Shown: one piece after another, positions 15,542 through 23,490 of the stretch
Position numbering within the stretch: position 1 is the first letter of the stretch
Layout: each line of letters begins with the position of its first letter
Assembly: GCF_020686945.1 (NCBI RefSeq)
Contig: NZ_JAJEPR010000002.1
Span: 62,001 to 126,000 of the forward strand
DNA from: Limivivens faecihominis
Lineage (GTDB): Bacteria > Bacillota > Clostridia > Lachnospirales > Lachnospiraceae
Length of the DNA stretch: 64,000 nt
Direction of reading: 5' to 3'
Position numbers and translations under genes: made by a program
Notes under the pieces: generated by a model
Databases searched by the model: none
What the model was told of the DNA's origin: nothing
Seen by the model: the letters and a program-made list of their open reading frames with translations, nothing else

Positions 15542-17685
15542 AGAAATACACAGGAGTCATTTTGCTGATCATCGTTCTCCTGGTGATTCAGGCTAACTGT
15601 GATCTGTCCCTTCCGACCTATACTTCGAATATCGTCAATGTGGGAATCCAGCAGAGCGGTATTGAGGACGCGGTGGCGGATACGATCAGCAGTGATTCGA
15701 TGGAACGGCTGTTTTTGTTTATGGATCAGGAAGACCAGGAGCTGGTGAAAGCCAATTATACAGAAGAAAACGGGATCTGGTCTCTGAATAAAATCAGTAA
15801 GAAGACGAGAGAAGAGCTGAATCAGGTTCTCGGGAAGCCCATGCTGGCGGTCTACGCTTTGACTTCCGGTTCCTCCGAGCTTGGTCTTGGAGGCGACGGG
15901 GCCATGCAGTTTCCGGAAGGAAGCGATCCCTTTGAGATTCTGAAAAATCTTCCGGAGGAACAGCTCGCTGCCACCAAGGAGAGTATGTACGAGAAAATGG
16001 ATGCCATGCCGGACACGCTGATCACCCAGGGTTCCATTGCTTTTGTGAAAGCGGAATATGAGGAGCAGGGCATCGATCTCGACGCCTTCCAGAAGCATTA
16101 TCTTCTGATGGCAGGCTTAAAGATGCTGGGCTTTGCCCTTCTGATCATGGTGATCTCCGTCGCTGTAGCCTTCCTTTCCTGCCGTCTGGCAGCGGGAACC
16201 GCCAGAACGCTCCGCGAGGGTGTCTTTACAAAGGTGGTTTCTTTTTCCAATAAGGAATTCGAGCATTTCTCCACGGCTTCCCTGATCACCAGAAGCACCA
16301 ACGATATTCAGCAGGTGCAGATGGTGCTGATGCTGTTTTTCCGGATGGTTCTCTATGCGCCGATCCTGGGAATCGGCGGTGTGATCCATGCGCTGGAGAC
16401 CAGCAGGAGCATGGCCTGGGTCATTCTTCTGGCCGTTGTTCTGGTGCTGGGCGTGGTGGCTGTGCTTTTTGCCATCACCCTTCCGCGGTTTAAAAAACTG
16501 CAGGACCTCATCGACCGCCTGAACCTGGTGACGAGAGAAATCCTTCAGGGAATCCCGGTCATCCGGGCCTTCAGCCGGGAAAAACACGAGGAGCAGCGTT
16601 TTGACAAGGCCAATAAAGACTTTATCAGCACGAACCTCTTTGTAAACCGTTGTATGACTTTCATGATGCCGATCATGATGCTGGTTATGAATGAGATTAC
16701 CGTGCTCATCGTCTGGACCGGCTGCAAGGGCATCGATGCGGGAACCATGCAGGTGGGCGATATGATGGCTTATATCCAGTATACGATGATGATCATTATG
16801 TCCTTCCTGATGATCACGATGATGTCCATTATGCTGCCCCGTGCCTCTGTTTCTGCTGGCCGAATCAATGAGATTCTGGAGACCGAGGTGGTTCTTCGGG
16901 ATCCGGAAAAAGAAGAGAAGGAGATCCCGGAGAAAAAAGGCGTGGTGGAGTTCCATCATGTATCCTTTACCTATCCGGGAGCGGAAGATCCGGTGCTTCA
17001 TGACATCGATTTCACGGCGCGTCCCGGCGAGACCACAGCCATCATCGGAAGTACGGGCTGCGGTAAATCCACTGTGGTGAACCTGATTCCGCGTTTTTAT
17101 GATGTGACCGAGGGCGAGATCCTTGTGGACGGCGTGGATGTGCGGAAGATGAGTCAGCATACGCTTCACAGCAAACTGGGCTATGTACCCCAGAAAGGAG
17201 TCCTTTTCTCAGGAACCATCGCCTCCAATATTGCCTACAGCAACGACGCTATGAGCGATGCCGATATTCATAAGGCAGCTGATATCGCCCAGGCCAGCGA
17301 TTTCATCGAGGAAAAAGAGGAGCAGTACGATTCTCCGATCGCCCAGGGCGGTACCAACGTTTCAGGTGGCCAGAAGCAGCGTCTCTCCATTGCCCGCGCC
17401 ATCGCCGGAAAGCCGGAGATTTACATTTTTGATGACAGCTTCTCTGCTCTGGACTATAAGACTGATGCGGCCCTTCGAAAGGCCTTAAAAGAGGAGACTG
17501 CGGACGCGACCACGATCATTGTGGCCCAGCGTATCAGCACGATTCTCCATGCAGAGCAGATCATCGTTCTGGATGAGGGACGGATCGCCGGTATCGGCAC
17601 CCACAAAGAACTGTTAAAATCCTGCGAAGTTTACCATCAGATCGCGGCATCTCAGCTTTCAAAGGAGGAATTGGATCATGAGTAA
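15517..17685 (+). CDS. ABC exporter half-transporter A (degenerate-site subunit, extended extracytoplasmic loop)
   Basis: A 722-residue fused membrane/ATPase subunit. After the first membrane helix there is an insert of about 130 residues (roughly 45-190), largely acidic, predicted outside the cell and absent from ordinary exporters. The ATPase domain has Walker A GSTGCGKST and the canonical signature VSGGQKQR. Walker B reads IYIFDDS, with Asp instead of the catalytic Glu, and the switch region VAQRIST has Gln instead of His. It therefore looks like the non-catalytic half of a heterodimer with the next gene, as in BmrCD or TM287/288. It overlaps marR by 25 bp and the next gene by 8 bp. Confidence 0.9.
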   Translation: MFKLAKYIKKYTGVILLIIVLLVIQANCDLSLPTYTSNIVNVGIQQSGIEDAVADTISSDSMERLFLFMDQEDQELVKANYTEENGIWSLNKISKKTREELNQVLGKPMLAVYALTSGSSELGLGGDGAMQFPEGSDPFEILKNLPEEQLAATKESMYEKMDAMPDTLITQGSIAFVKAEYEEQGIDLDAFQKHYLLMAGLKMLGFALLIMVISVAVAFLSCRLAAGTARTLREGVFTKVVSFSNKEFEHFSTASLITRSTNDIQQVQMVLMLFFRMVLYAPILGIGGVIHALETSRSMAWVILLAVVLVLGVVAVLFAITLPRFKKLQDLIDRLNLVTREILQGIPVIRAFSREKHEEQRFDKANKDFISTNLFVNRCMTFMMPIMMLVMNEITVLIVWTGCKGIDAGTMQVGDMMAYIQYTMMIIMSFLMITMMSIMLPRASVSAGRINEILETEVVLRDPEKEEKEIPEKKGVVEFHHVSFTYPGAEDPVLHDIDFTARPGETTAIIGSTGCGKSTVVNLIPRFYDVTEGEILVDGVDVRKMSQHTLHSKLGYVPQKGVLFSGTIASNIAYSNDAMSDADIHKAADIAQASDFIEEKEEQYDSPIAQGGTNVSGGQKQRLSIARAIAGKPEIYIFDDSFSALDYKTDAALRKALKEETADATTIIVAQRISTILHAEQIIVLDEGRIAGIGTHKELLKSCEVYHQIAASQLSKEELDHE

Positions 17686-19507
17686 TCAAAGAGGCGGCAT
17701 GGGCCGGATGGGCAGAGGAAGAATGTCCGGCGAAAAAGCCAAGGATTTTTACGCCAGCATGAAAAAACTGCTGAATTATATGAAACGTTACAAATTCCGT
17801 TTTCTTCTGATGATGGTCTTCGCGGTGGCCAGCACGGTGTTTTCCATCTGGGGACCAACGATCCTCGGCGACGCCACCACAGAGATTTTCAACGGCCTGG
17901 TGGCGAGGGTAAATGGAACAGGAAGCATTGATTTTGGAAAAGTGGGAGAGATCCTTCTCTTTCTGGCGGGGCTGTATCTTCTGAGCGCTTGCCTGAACTT
18001 CATTCAGGGCTTTATCATGACGGGAATCTCCAACGATGTGAGCTATAATCTCAGAAAAGATATTTCCGAGAAGATTCACCGGATGCCCCTAAAATATTTT
18101 GAGAGCCGTACCACAGGAGAGGTGCTTTCCCGGGTGACAAACGATATTGATACCCTCCAGCAGAGCCTGAACCAGAGTGTGACGCAGCTCATTACGTCTG
18201 TCACCACACTGATCGGCGTTTTCATCATGATGCTTCGGATCAGCGTTCTGATGACGGTTCTGGCGGTGCTGATCCTGCCGGTATCCATGGCTATTCTCAG
18301 CGTGGTTATGAAACATTCCCAGAAATATTTCCAGCAGCAGCAGGAATTTCTCGGAAATGTCAACGGTCAGGTGGAGGAGATCTACGGCGGCCATAACATC
18401 GTCAGAGTCTTCAATAAGGAGGAGACCGTGACAAAGACCTTCCGGGAGACCAACGAAAAGCTTTACCAGTCCGCCTGGAAATCCCAGTTTTTCTCCGGTA
18501 TGATGATGCCCGTCATGCAGTTCGTGGGCAATATCGGTTATGTGATGGTGGCTCTGGTGGGCGGCTGGCAGGTCATCAGCGGTGCCATTGAAGTCGGTCA
18601 GATTCAGTCCTTTATCCAGTATATCAAGAGCTTTACCCAACCGGTTCAGCAGATCGCCCAGGTGACAAATATGCTCCAGTCCACGGCGGCGGCTTCCGAG
18701 CGTGTCTTTGAGTTCCTGGAGGAAAAAGAAGAGGAACAGACCGTGGAAAATCCGGTGAGACTGCAGAATCCGGAGGGTGAGGTAAGCTTTGAGCATATCA
18801 GCTTCGGTTATGATCCGGAGCAGATCATCATTCATGATTTCTCTGCCGAGGTTCATCAGGGCCAGAAGGTGGCCATCGTAGGTCCCACCGGAGCCGGAAA
18901 AACCACGCTGGTTAAACTGCTGATGCGTTTCTACGATGTCAACAACGGTTCCATCAAAGTGGACGGCCACGATGTCCGGAACTTCAACCGGGGAGATTTA
19001 AGAGAGCTTTTCGGTATGGTATTGCAGGATACCTGGCTTTTCAACGGCACGATCATGGAGAACATCCGTTACGGAAAACTGGATGCCACTGATGAGGAAG
19101 TCATCGCGGCGGCGAAGGCAGCCCATGCGGACAGCTTTATCCGGACGCTTCCCGGCGGCTATCAGATGGTCCTCAATGAGGAGACCAGCAATATTTCTCA
19201 GGGCCAGAAACAGCTTCTGACGATTGCCCGGGCCATTCTGGCGGACAATCCGATCCTGATTCTGGATGAGGCCACGAGCTCCGTCGATACGAGAACGGAA
19301 ATTCAGATCCAGAAGGCCATGGATAACCTGATGAAAGGCAGAACGAGCTTCGTCATCGCCCATCGTCTTTCTACGATCCGCGATTCCGATCTGATCCTGG
19401 TTCTGAAGGATGGAAACATCATCGAGCAGGGCAATCACGAAGAACTGATGGCGAAGAAAGGCTTCTACGCAGACCTTTATAACAGTCAGTTCGCGAAAAC
19501 GGCATAA
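17678..19507 (+). CDS. ABC exporter half-transporter B (catalytic-site subunit)
   Basis: A 609-residue ABC exporter subunit with six membrane helices and a C-terminal ATPase. Walker A GPTGAGKTT, Walker B LILDEATSS with the catalytic Glu, and VIAHRLST with the switch His are intact. Its own signature is altered to ISQGQKQ. This is exactly complementary to the previous subunit: one competent ATP site would combine this Walker motif with that SGGQ, and the other would be degenerate. A Gly/Arg/Met-rich N-terminal tail (about residues 4-20) precedes the first helix. Relatives export drugs or peptides. Confidence 0.92.
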   Translation: MSNQRGGMGRMGRGRMSGEKAKDFYASMKKLLNYMKRYKFRFLLMMVFAVASTVFSIWGPTILGDATTEIFNGLVARVNGTGSIDFGKVGEILLFLAGLYLLSACLNFIQGFIMTGISNDVSYNLRKDISEKIHRMPLKYFESRTTGEVLSRVTNDIDTLQQSLNQSVTQLITSVTTLIGVFIMMLRISVLMTVLAVLILPVSMAILSVVMKHSQKYFQQQQEFLGNVNGQVEEIYGGHNIVRVFNKEETVTKTFRETNEKLYQSAWKSQFFSGMMMPVMQFVGNIGYVMVALVGGWQVISGAIEVGQIQSFIQYIKSFTQPVQQIAQVTNMLQSTAAASERVFEFLEEKEEEQTVENPVRLQNPEGEVSFEHISFGYDPEQIIIHDFSAEVHQGQKVAIVGPTGAGKTTLVKLLMRFYDVNNGSIKVDGHDVRNFNRGDLRELFGMVLQDTWLFNGTIMENIRYGKLDATDEEVIAAAKAAHADSFIRTLPGGYQMVLNEETSNISQGQKQLLTIARAILADNPILILDEATSSVDTRTEIQIQKAMDNLMKGRTSFVIAHRLSTIRDSDLILVLKDGNIIEQGNHEELMAKKGFYADLYNSQFAKTA

Positions 19508-19512
19508 AAAAA

Positions 19513-19556
19513 GAGACTTTCCAACCGGAAATAAAACCGGAAGGAAAGTCTTTTTA
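19513..19556. terminator. Bidirectional terminator between exporter and aminopeptidase genes
   Basis: AGACTTTCC (19514-19522) pairs with GGAAAGTCT (19543-19551), and an inner CCGG/CCGG pair extends the stem. T runs follow on both strands, serving two convergent genes. Confidence 0.8.
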
Positions 19557-19558
19557 TT

Positions 19559-21346
19559 TTAGGCAATCGGAGCGCAGGCCTTCTTCAGCCACTCGTTCTC
19601 GCTGTTGGTAAGATAGGGAGAAAGGGTCTCATAGACGGTAGAGTGGTACTGGTTCAGCCAGGAGAGCTCTGCCGGGGAAAGTTTCTTCGGATCGATGGCT
19701 TTCCGGTCGATGGGGCAGTAGGTGATGGGCTCGAAGCAGTAGAATTTACCGTACTCGGTTTCCATGGCTTCTTTGCAGAGAAGTTCGTTCTCGATACGGA
19801 TACCGATCTTGTCGGTCTCGTAGATACCGGGCTCGTCGGTGACGGTCATGCCGGGAACGAAGGGAACCTGGCATCTGCCGTTGAGGGCCTGGGGACCTTC
19901 ATGAACGGTTCCGACGAAGCCGACGCCGTGGCCGGTTCCGCAACGGTAATCCAGACCTCTCTCCCAGAACGGCTCACGGGCGGCGAGATCCAGAGCGATG
20001 CCTGGCATTTTTTCCTTAAATACGACCTTTGCCATATCGATATGTGAGCGGAGTACGAGGGTGAAGTAATCCTTCTCCTCCTCGGTGGGCTCGCCGAGAG
20101 CGTAGGTACGGGTGATGTCTGTAGTACCCTCCATATAGTGGCCGCCACAGTCTACGAGAAGGAAGCCTTCGGGCTTAAGGGTAGCGCAGTTTTCAGGAGT
20201 GGGATGATAGTGCATCATAGCTGCGTTGGGGCCGTAAGCGGCGATGGTTCCGAAGGACTCGCCGAGGGAAGCCTCCTGCTCCAGGCGGTAGTGGCGCATC
20301 ATGGCATCCACATCGCACTCGGTTACGGTCTCTTTTCTTGCCATGCGGCCCTCAAGGTCGATGGCAAAACGGACCATGGCAACGCCGTCTTTTCTGTGGG
20401 CGATCTTCAGATTTTTGATCTCAGTCTCGCTCTTGACGCCTTTGAGATAAACGATGGGCTCTTTGCCTTCTTTTACCATAATGTTGGTATTTTCCTCCAT
20501 GGCCTGATAGAGGGCATAGCTGAGGGAAGTTTTCTCGATGATGAAGGTGACGGGAGTCTTGATGGAACGGAGAGCGGCTGCTGTCTCCTCGTAGGGAGCG
20601 ATAGCGAAGCCTTCTTTTTCCAGATATTCCTGTACGTCAGCGGGAACCCGGTCTTTGTTGATGAAGACGGTAGCGCTGTCCGGAAGCACCAGGGTAAAGC
20701 AGAGGGCGAAGGGAGTGAAAAGGATGTCATCTGCCCGGAGATTCAAAAGCCAGGCGGAGCTTTCCAGCTTTGTGGCAAGGTAAGCGTTGACACCTTCCTC
20801 CTTCAGGCTCTCACGAAGAGTGGCAAGCTTCTCGGAAGGAGTTTTTCCGGCGTAGGCAGCGTCCAGGATCCAGGCCTTGGTGGCGGGAGCGGCGGGACGT
20901 TCCTCGGTCCAGATTGGAGCGATGAGGTCTGCATTCTTCAAAGAAATTTCTTTTTCGGAAAAAGCTTTTTTCAGCTCTTCGGCAAAAGCGGTGCTGGTGA
21001 TAACGCCGTCGATGCCCATGGTTCCTTTCTCGGGAAGCTCATCAGCCAGCCATTTTTCCACAGTAGGAACGCCGGGCTCGCCGATCTTCATAAGCTCGAT
21101 GCCGCTTCCCTCCAGCTGATGCTCTGCCTGGATAAAATAGCGGCCGTCGGCCCAGAGAGCAGCTTTTTCGGAAGTGACAGCCAGGGTTCCGGCGGAACCG
21201 TTGAAGCCGGAGAACCAGCTTCTGGCTGCGTAGTGGTCAGGCAGATATTCGCTCATGTGAGGATCGGAAGAGGGGATGAGATAGCCGTCGATCCCTTCTT
21301 TTTTCATTAGGGCCTGAAGGGCCGCGATCTTTTCTTTTGCTTTCAT
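19559..21346 (-). CDS. Xaa-Pro aminopeptidase (M24B, long form)
   Basis: A 595-residue aminopeptidase P-type enzyme that removes an N-terminal residue next to proline. Two creatinase-like N-terminal domains precede the M24 catalytic domain. Its dinuclear metal ligands can be placed: Asp in LLVDCGGHYMEGTTDITRT (two Asp), His in GTGHGVGFVGTVHEGPQ, Glu in TVTDEPGIY and Glu in IRIENELL. The length matches the approximately 600-residue form of eukaryotes and Clostridia rather than the 360-residue PepQ type. AGAGG lies about 10 nt before the ATG. Cytoplasmic, with no signal peptide. Confidence 0.92.
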   Translation of the reverse strand: MKAKEKIAALQALMKKEGIDGYLIPSSDPHMSEYLPDHYAARSWFSGFNGSAGTLAVTSEKAALWADGRYFIQAEHQLEGSGIELMKIGEPGVPTVEKWLADELPEKGTMGIDGVITSTAFAEELKKAFSEKEISLKNADLIAPIWTEERPAAPATKAWILDAAYAGKTPSEKLATLRESLKEEGVNAYLATKLESSAWLLNLRADDILFTPFALCFTLVLPDSATVFINKDRVPADVQEYLEKEGFAIAPYEETAAALRSIKTPVTFIIEKTSLSYALYQAMEENTNIMVKEGKEPIVYLKGVKSETEIKNLKIAHRKDGVAMVRFAIDLEGRMARKETVTECDVDAMMRHYRLEQEASLGESFGTIAAYGPNAAMMHYHPTPENCATLKPEGFLLVDCGGHYMEGTTDITRTYALGEPTEEEKDYFTLVLRSHIDMAKVVFKEKMPGIALDLAAREPFWERGLDYRCGTGHGVGFVGTVHEGPQALNGRCQVPFVPGMTVTDEPGIYETDKIGIRIENELLCKEAMETEYGKFYCFEPITYCPIDRKAIDPKKLSPAELSWLNQYHSTVYETLSPYLTNSENEWLKKACAPIA

Positions 21347-21394
21347 GATACAATAACCTCTTTTCTTTAATATATGATGTCGGGGCCTGGGCAG

Positions 21395-21550
21395 TATAGC
21401 GTTTTCGAAATAACCAGATCATTGATTTGTCTGCAAATCCGATTGCACAGTTGAAAAAGCCTCAGCGTAGCCCGCTACGCCTGCGTTTTTTAACAGCACA
21501 CTCGAATCTGTATCCTGCGTGAAAGGTCCAGTTATTTTCGAGACGTTATA
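21395..21550. repeat. 156-bp imperfect palindrome (MITE/REP-like element)
   Basis: The whole segment is symmetric about 21472/21473. The outer arms match over about 23 bp (TATAGCGTTTTCGAAATAAC against the complement TATAACGTCTCGAAAATAAC). Inner blocks also match (CAAATCCGATTG with CAGATTCGAGTG, GTTGAAAAAG with GTTAAAAAAC), and the centre is a 6-bp hairpin GCGTAG-CCCG-CTACGC. It lies between two minus-strand genes and contains no ORF. It is most likely a small non-autonomous or hairpin repeat. No clear target duplication is visible. Confidence 0.75.
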
Positions 21551-21576
21551 ATGCAGAACCTGGAACATTCTGAAAG

Positions 21577-22968
21577 TTAAATGGCTGTTCCTTTGCTGCT
21601 TTCCCGGAAGACTGCCTCTCTCCGCTCCATATGTTTCCGGAACACCAGCAAAAAGACGATGGTGGAAACGGTGGAGGCAGTGAGATCCGCGATGGGCTGG
21701 GCATAGAAGACTGTCGTGGCTTCCTTTCGGATCAGGGGCAGGATAAAGACCAGCACTACATAGAAGCTTTTCCGGAAAAGGGAGAGCGAGAGGGCTGTCT
21801 TGGTCCGCTCCATGGCGGTGAGGCCGTCCACCAGCACATACTGAAGGCTTAACGGGATGATGGCGAAAGTGAAAACGCCGATGGCCCAGACAGAGAGCCG
21901 GGAGATCTCCGCGTTGGAAGTAAAAAGACGGATAAAATGCACCGGCAGAAAGCGGGTCACGATAAACATAACGGTAGTAAAGGCAAAACAGAGGAGCAGG
22001 CTGTATTTCTCCGCATCCCGGACCCGCTTCGTGTTGGCTGCTCCGTAGTTGAAGCTGATGAGGGCCTGAGTGCCGCCGCTGATTCCCAGCATCGGTGAGG
22101 TAATGAGGAGCATATAGCTCTGAACGATTGTGGCGGTGGTGATGAGGAAATCTCCCTGGCTGCCGCCGTATTTCTGGAGCACCGTGTTGGTGGCGATGAG
22201 AAGCACGTTATCGGAGGCCAGAATCAGGAACGGGGAAAAACCGATAGCAAGGATTTTTTCCATGACCTTTCCACTGTACTGGCCGAAACTGATGCCGATG
22301 GGAACCTTTTTGGAAAAAGCCAGAAAGGCCAGGGCAAAGCTGCAGGAAAGAAACTGGGAAATGACCGTGGCCACGGCGGCTCCGGCGATTCCCATATTCA
22401 GGCCGAAGATGAACACCGGATCCAGGATAATGTTGCAGACCGTTCCGATGAGCACCGTGGTCATACCGATGACCGGGAAGCCCTGACAGTTGATGAAGTA
22501 GTTGAGCCCGACGGCCATGAGGGCAAAAAAGGTGCCGATGGTATAGATCGTAAGGTAGGTATTCGCGTAGGCGAAGGTCTGGTCACTGGCGCCGAACCAG
22601 CGGAGCAGCTGTCCTTTTATCATAAGAAACAGCACTGTGAGGACTGCGGAAAAAAGCGTCAGTAGAAGAAGCGAGTTGGAAAGGATCTGCCGGGCTTTTT
22701 TCATATTTCTCTCTCCCATGCGGATGGACATCTGGATGGAACCTCCCAGCCCCACCAGGGTACCGAAGGAGGAAAGGAGGGTGACGATGGGACCGCAGAT
22801 GCCGGCTCCCGCCAGGGCCAGATCTCCGTATTCCGGAATGTGCCCGATGTACATGCGGTCGATGATGCTGTAAAGTACGTTTACAAACTGGGCTACCATC
22901 GTGGGAATGGCCAGTTTCAGAACCAGAGAAGGAACGCTGTCCCGTCCCAGGTCGTTTCCTGTTTTCAT
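21577..22968 (-). CDS. MATE-family multidrug/Na+ (or H+) antiporter
   Basis: A 463-residue membrane protein with about twelve helices in two MatE halves. It starts MKTGNDLGRDSVPSLVLKLA and then reads PTMVAQFVNVLYSIIDRMYI, the characteristic first-helix signature. An upstream in-frame ATG would add 42 untypical residues, so 22968 with AAAGGACAGG before it is preferred. It would pump cationic compounds or other small molecules out in exchange for ions. It stands apart from its neighbours, and the 156-bp palindrome follows its stop. Confidence 0.88.
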   Translation of the reverse strand: MKTGNDLGRDSVPSLVLKLAIPTMVAQFVNVLYSIIDRMYIGHIPEYGDLALAGAGICGPIVTLLSSFGTLVGLGGSIQMSIRMGERNMKKARQILSNSLLLLTLFSAVLTVLFLMIKGQLLRWFGASDQTFAYANTYLTIYTIGTFFALMAVGLNYFINCQGFPVIGMTTVLIGTVCNIILDPVFIFGLNMGIAGAAVATVISQFLSCSFALAFLAFSKKVPIGISFGQYSGKVMEKILAIGFSPFLILASDNVLLIATNTVLQKYGGSQGDFLITTATIVQSYMLLITSPMLGISGGTQALISFNYGAANTKRVRDAEKYSLLLCFAFTTVMFIVTRFLPVHFIRLFTSNAEISRLSVWAIGVFTFAIIPLSLQYVLVDGLTAMERTKTALSLSLFRKSFYVVLVFILPLIRKEATTVFYAQPIADLTASTVSTIVFLLVFRKHMERREAVFRESSKGTAI

Positions 22969-23105
22969 GTTGTGCCTGTCCTTCTTTCTCTTAATGTAAA
23001 AATGCTGGCTGATTATGCAAAGGTGATACCATGCAGATACAATATGCGCTTTGTACGGCATCACCACTATATCAGAAAAAGAAGAGAAATTCAATGGTTA
23101 TCCCC

Positions 23106-23134
23106 TTGACATTTTTCCTTTCAGATGGTAAAGT
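23106..23134 (+). promoter_or_regulatory. Promoter of the leuA T-box transcript
   Basis: Consensus TTGACA (23106-23111), 17-bp spacer, TAAAGT (23129-23134); start expected near 23141. Confidence 0.7.
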
Positions 23135-23139
23135 AGTTT

Positions 23140-23446
23140 CAAGTTGATAGACGAAAATGCGATGAAGAGGAATAGTACGTTCCCACTGGATCACAGAGAG
23201 TTGCCGGCTGGTGGAAGGCAGCGGAAGGGAAGAGCGGAACTCGCCTCAGAGCGGCTGCCCCAAATTTTCCAATGAAAAAAGTAGACGCAGACGGATTCCC
23301 GGCCGTTATACGGGCAGGATATAAAGACAGCGCTTGTTGTCTCGTATCTGATGAGTGCATGGAGTTCCTCCATGAAAAAGAGTGGTACCGCGTAAGGCAG
23401 ATGATAGGTCTTTCGTCTCTGAGTAGAGATGGAAGGCTTTTTTGTT
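23140..23446 (+). promoter_or_regulatory. T-box riboswitch, leucine (specifier CTC)
   Basis: The leader carries a stem I region beginning GATGAAGAGGAATAGTA, a specifier CTC at 23240-23242 in GCGGAACTCGCC, and the conserved T-box AAAAAGAGTGGTACCGCG (23375-23392). It ends in a terminator stem (about 23406-23437) followed by TTTTTT (23438-23443). Uncharged tRNA-Leu would pair with specifier and T-box, favour the antiterminator and switch on leuA, 45 bp downstream. The specifier and the downstream gene agree. Confidence 0.9.
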
Positions 23447-23490
23447 TTGTCAACAAACTATAAGAGAAATTCAGTAAGGAGAATGAAAAA

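Noticed and set aside
20138..21310. 390-codon plus-strand frame opposite the Xaa-Pro aminopeptidase gene
   Set aside because: A shadow frame; the minus-strand gene has the complete M24 metal-binding set.
23272..23463. 63-codon frame in the leuA leader
   Set aside because: It covers the T-box antiterminator and terminator, so the sequence is explained as RNA structure.
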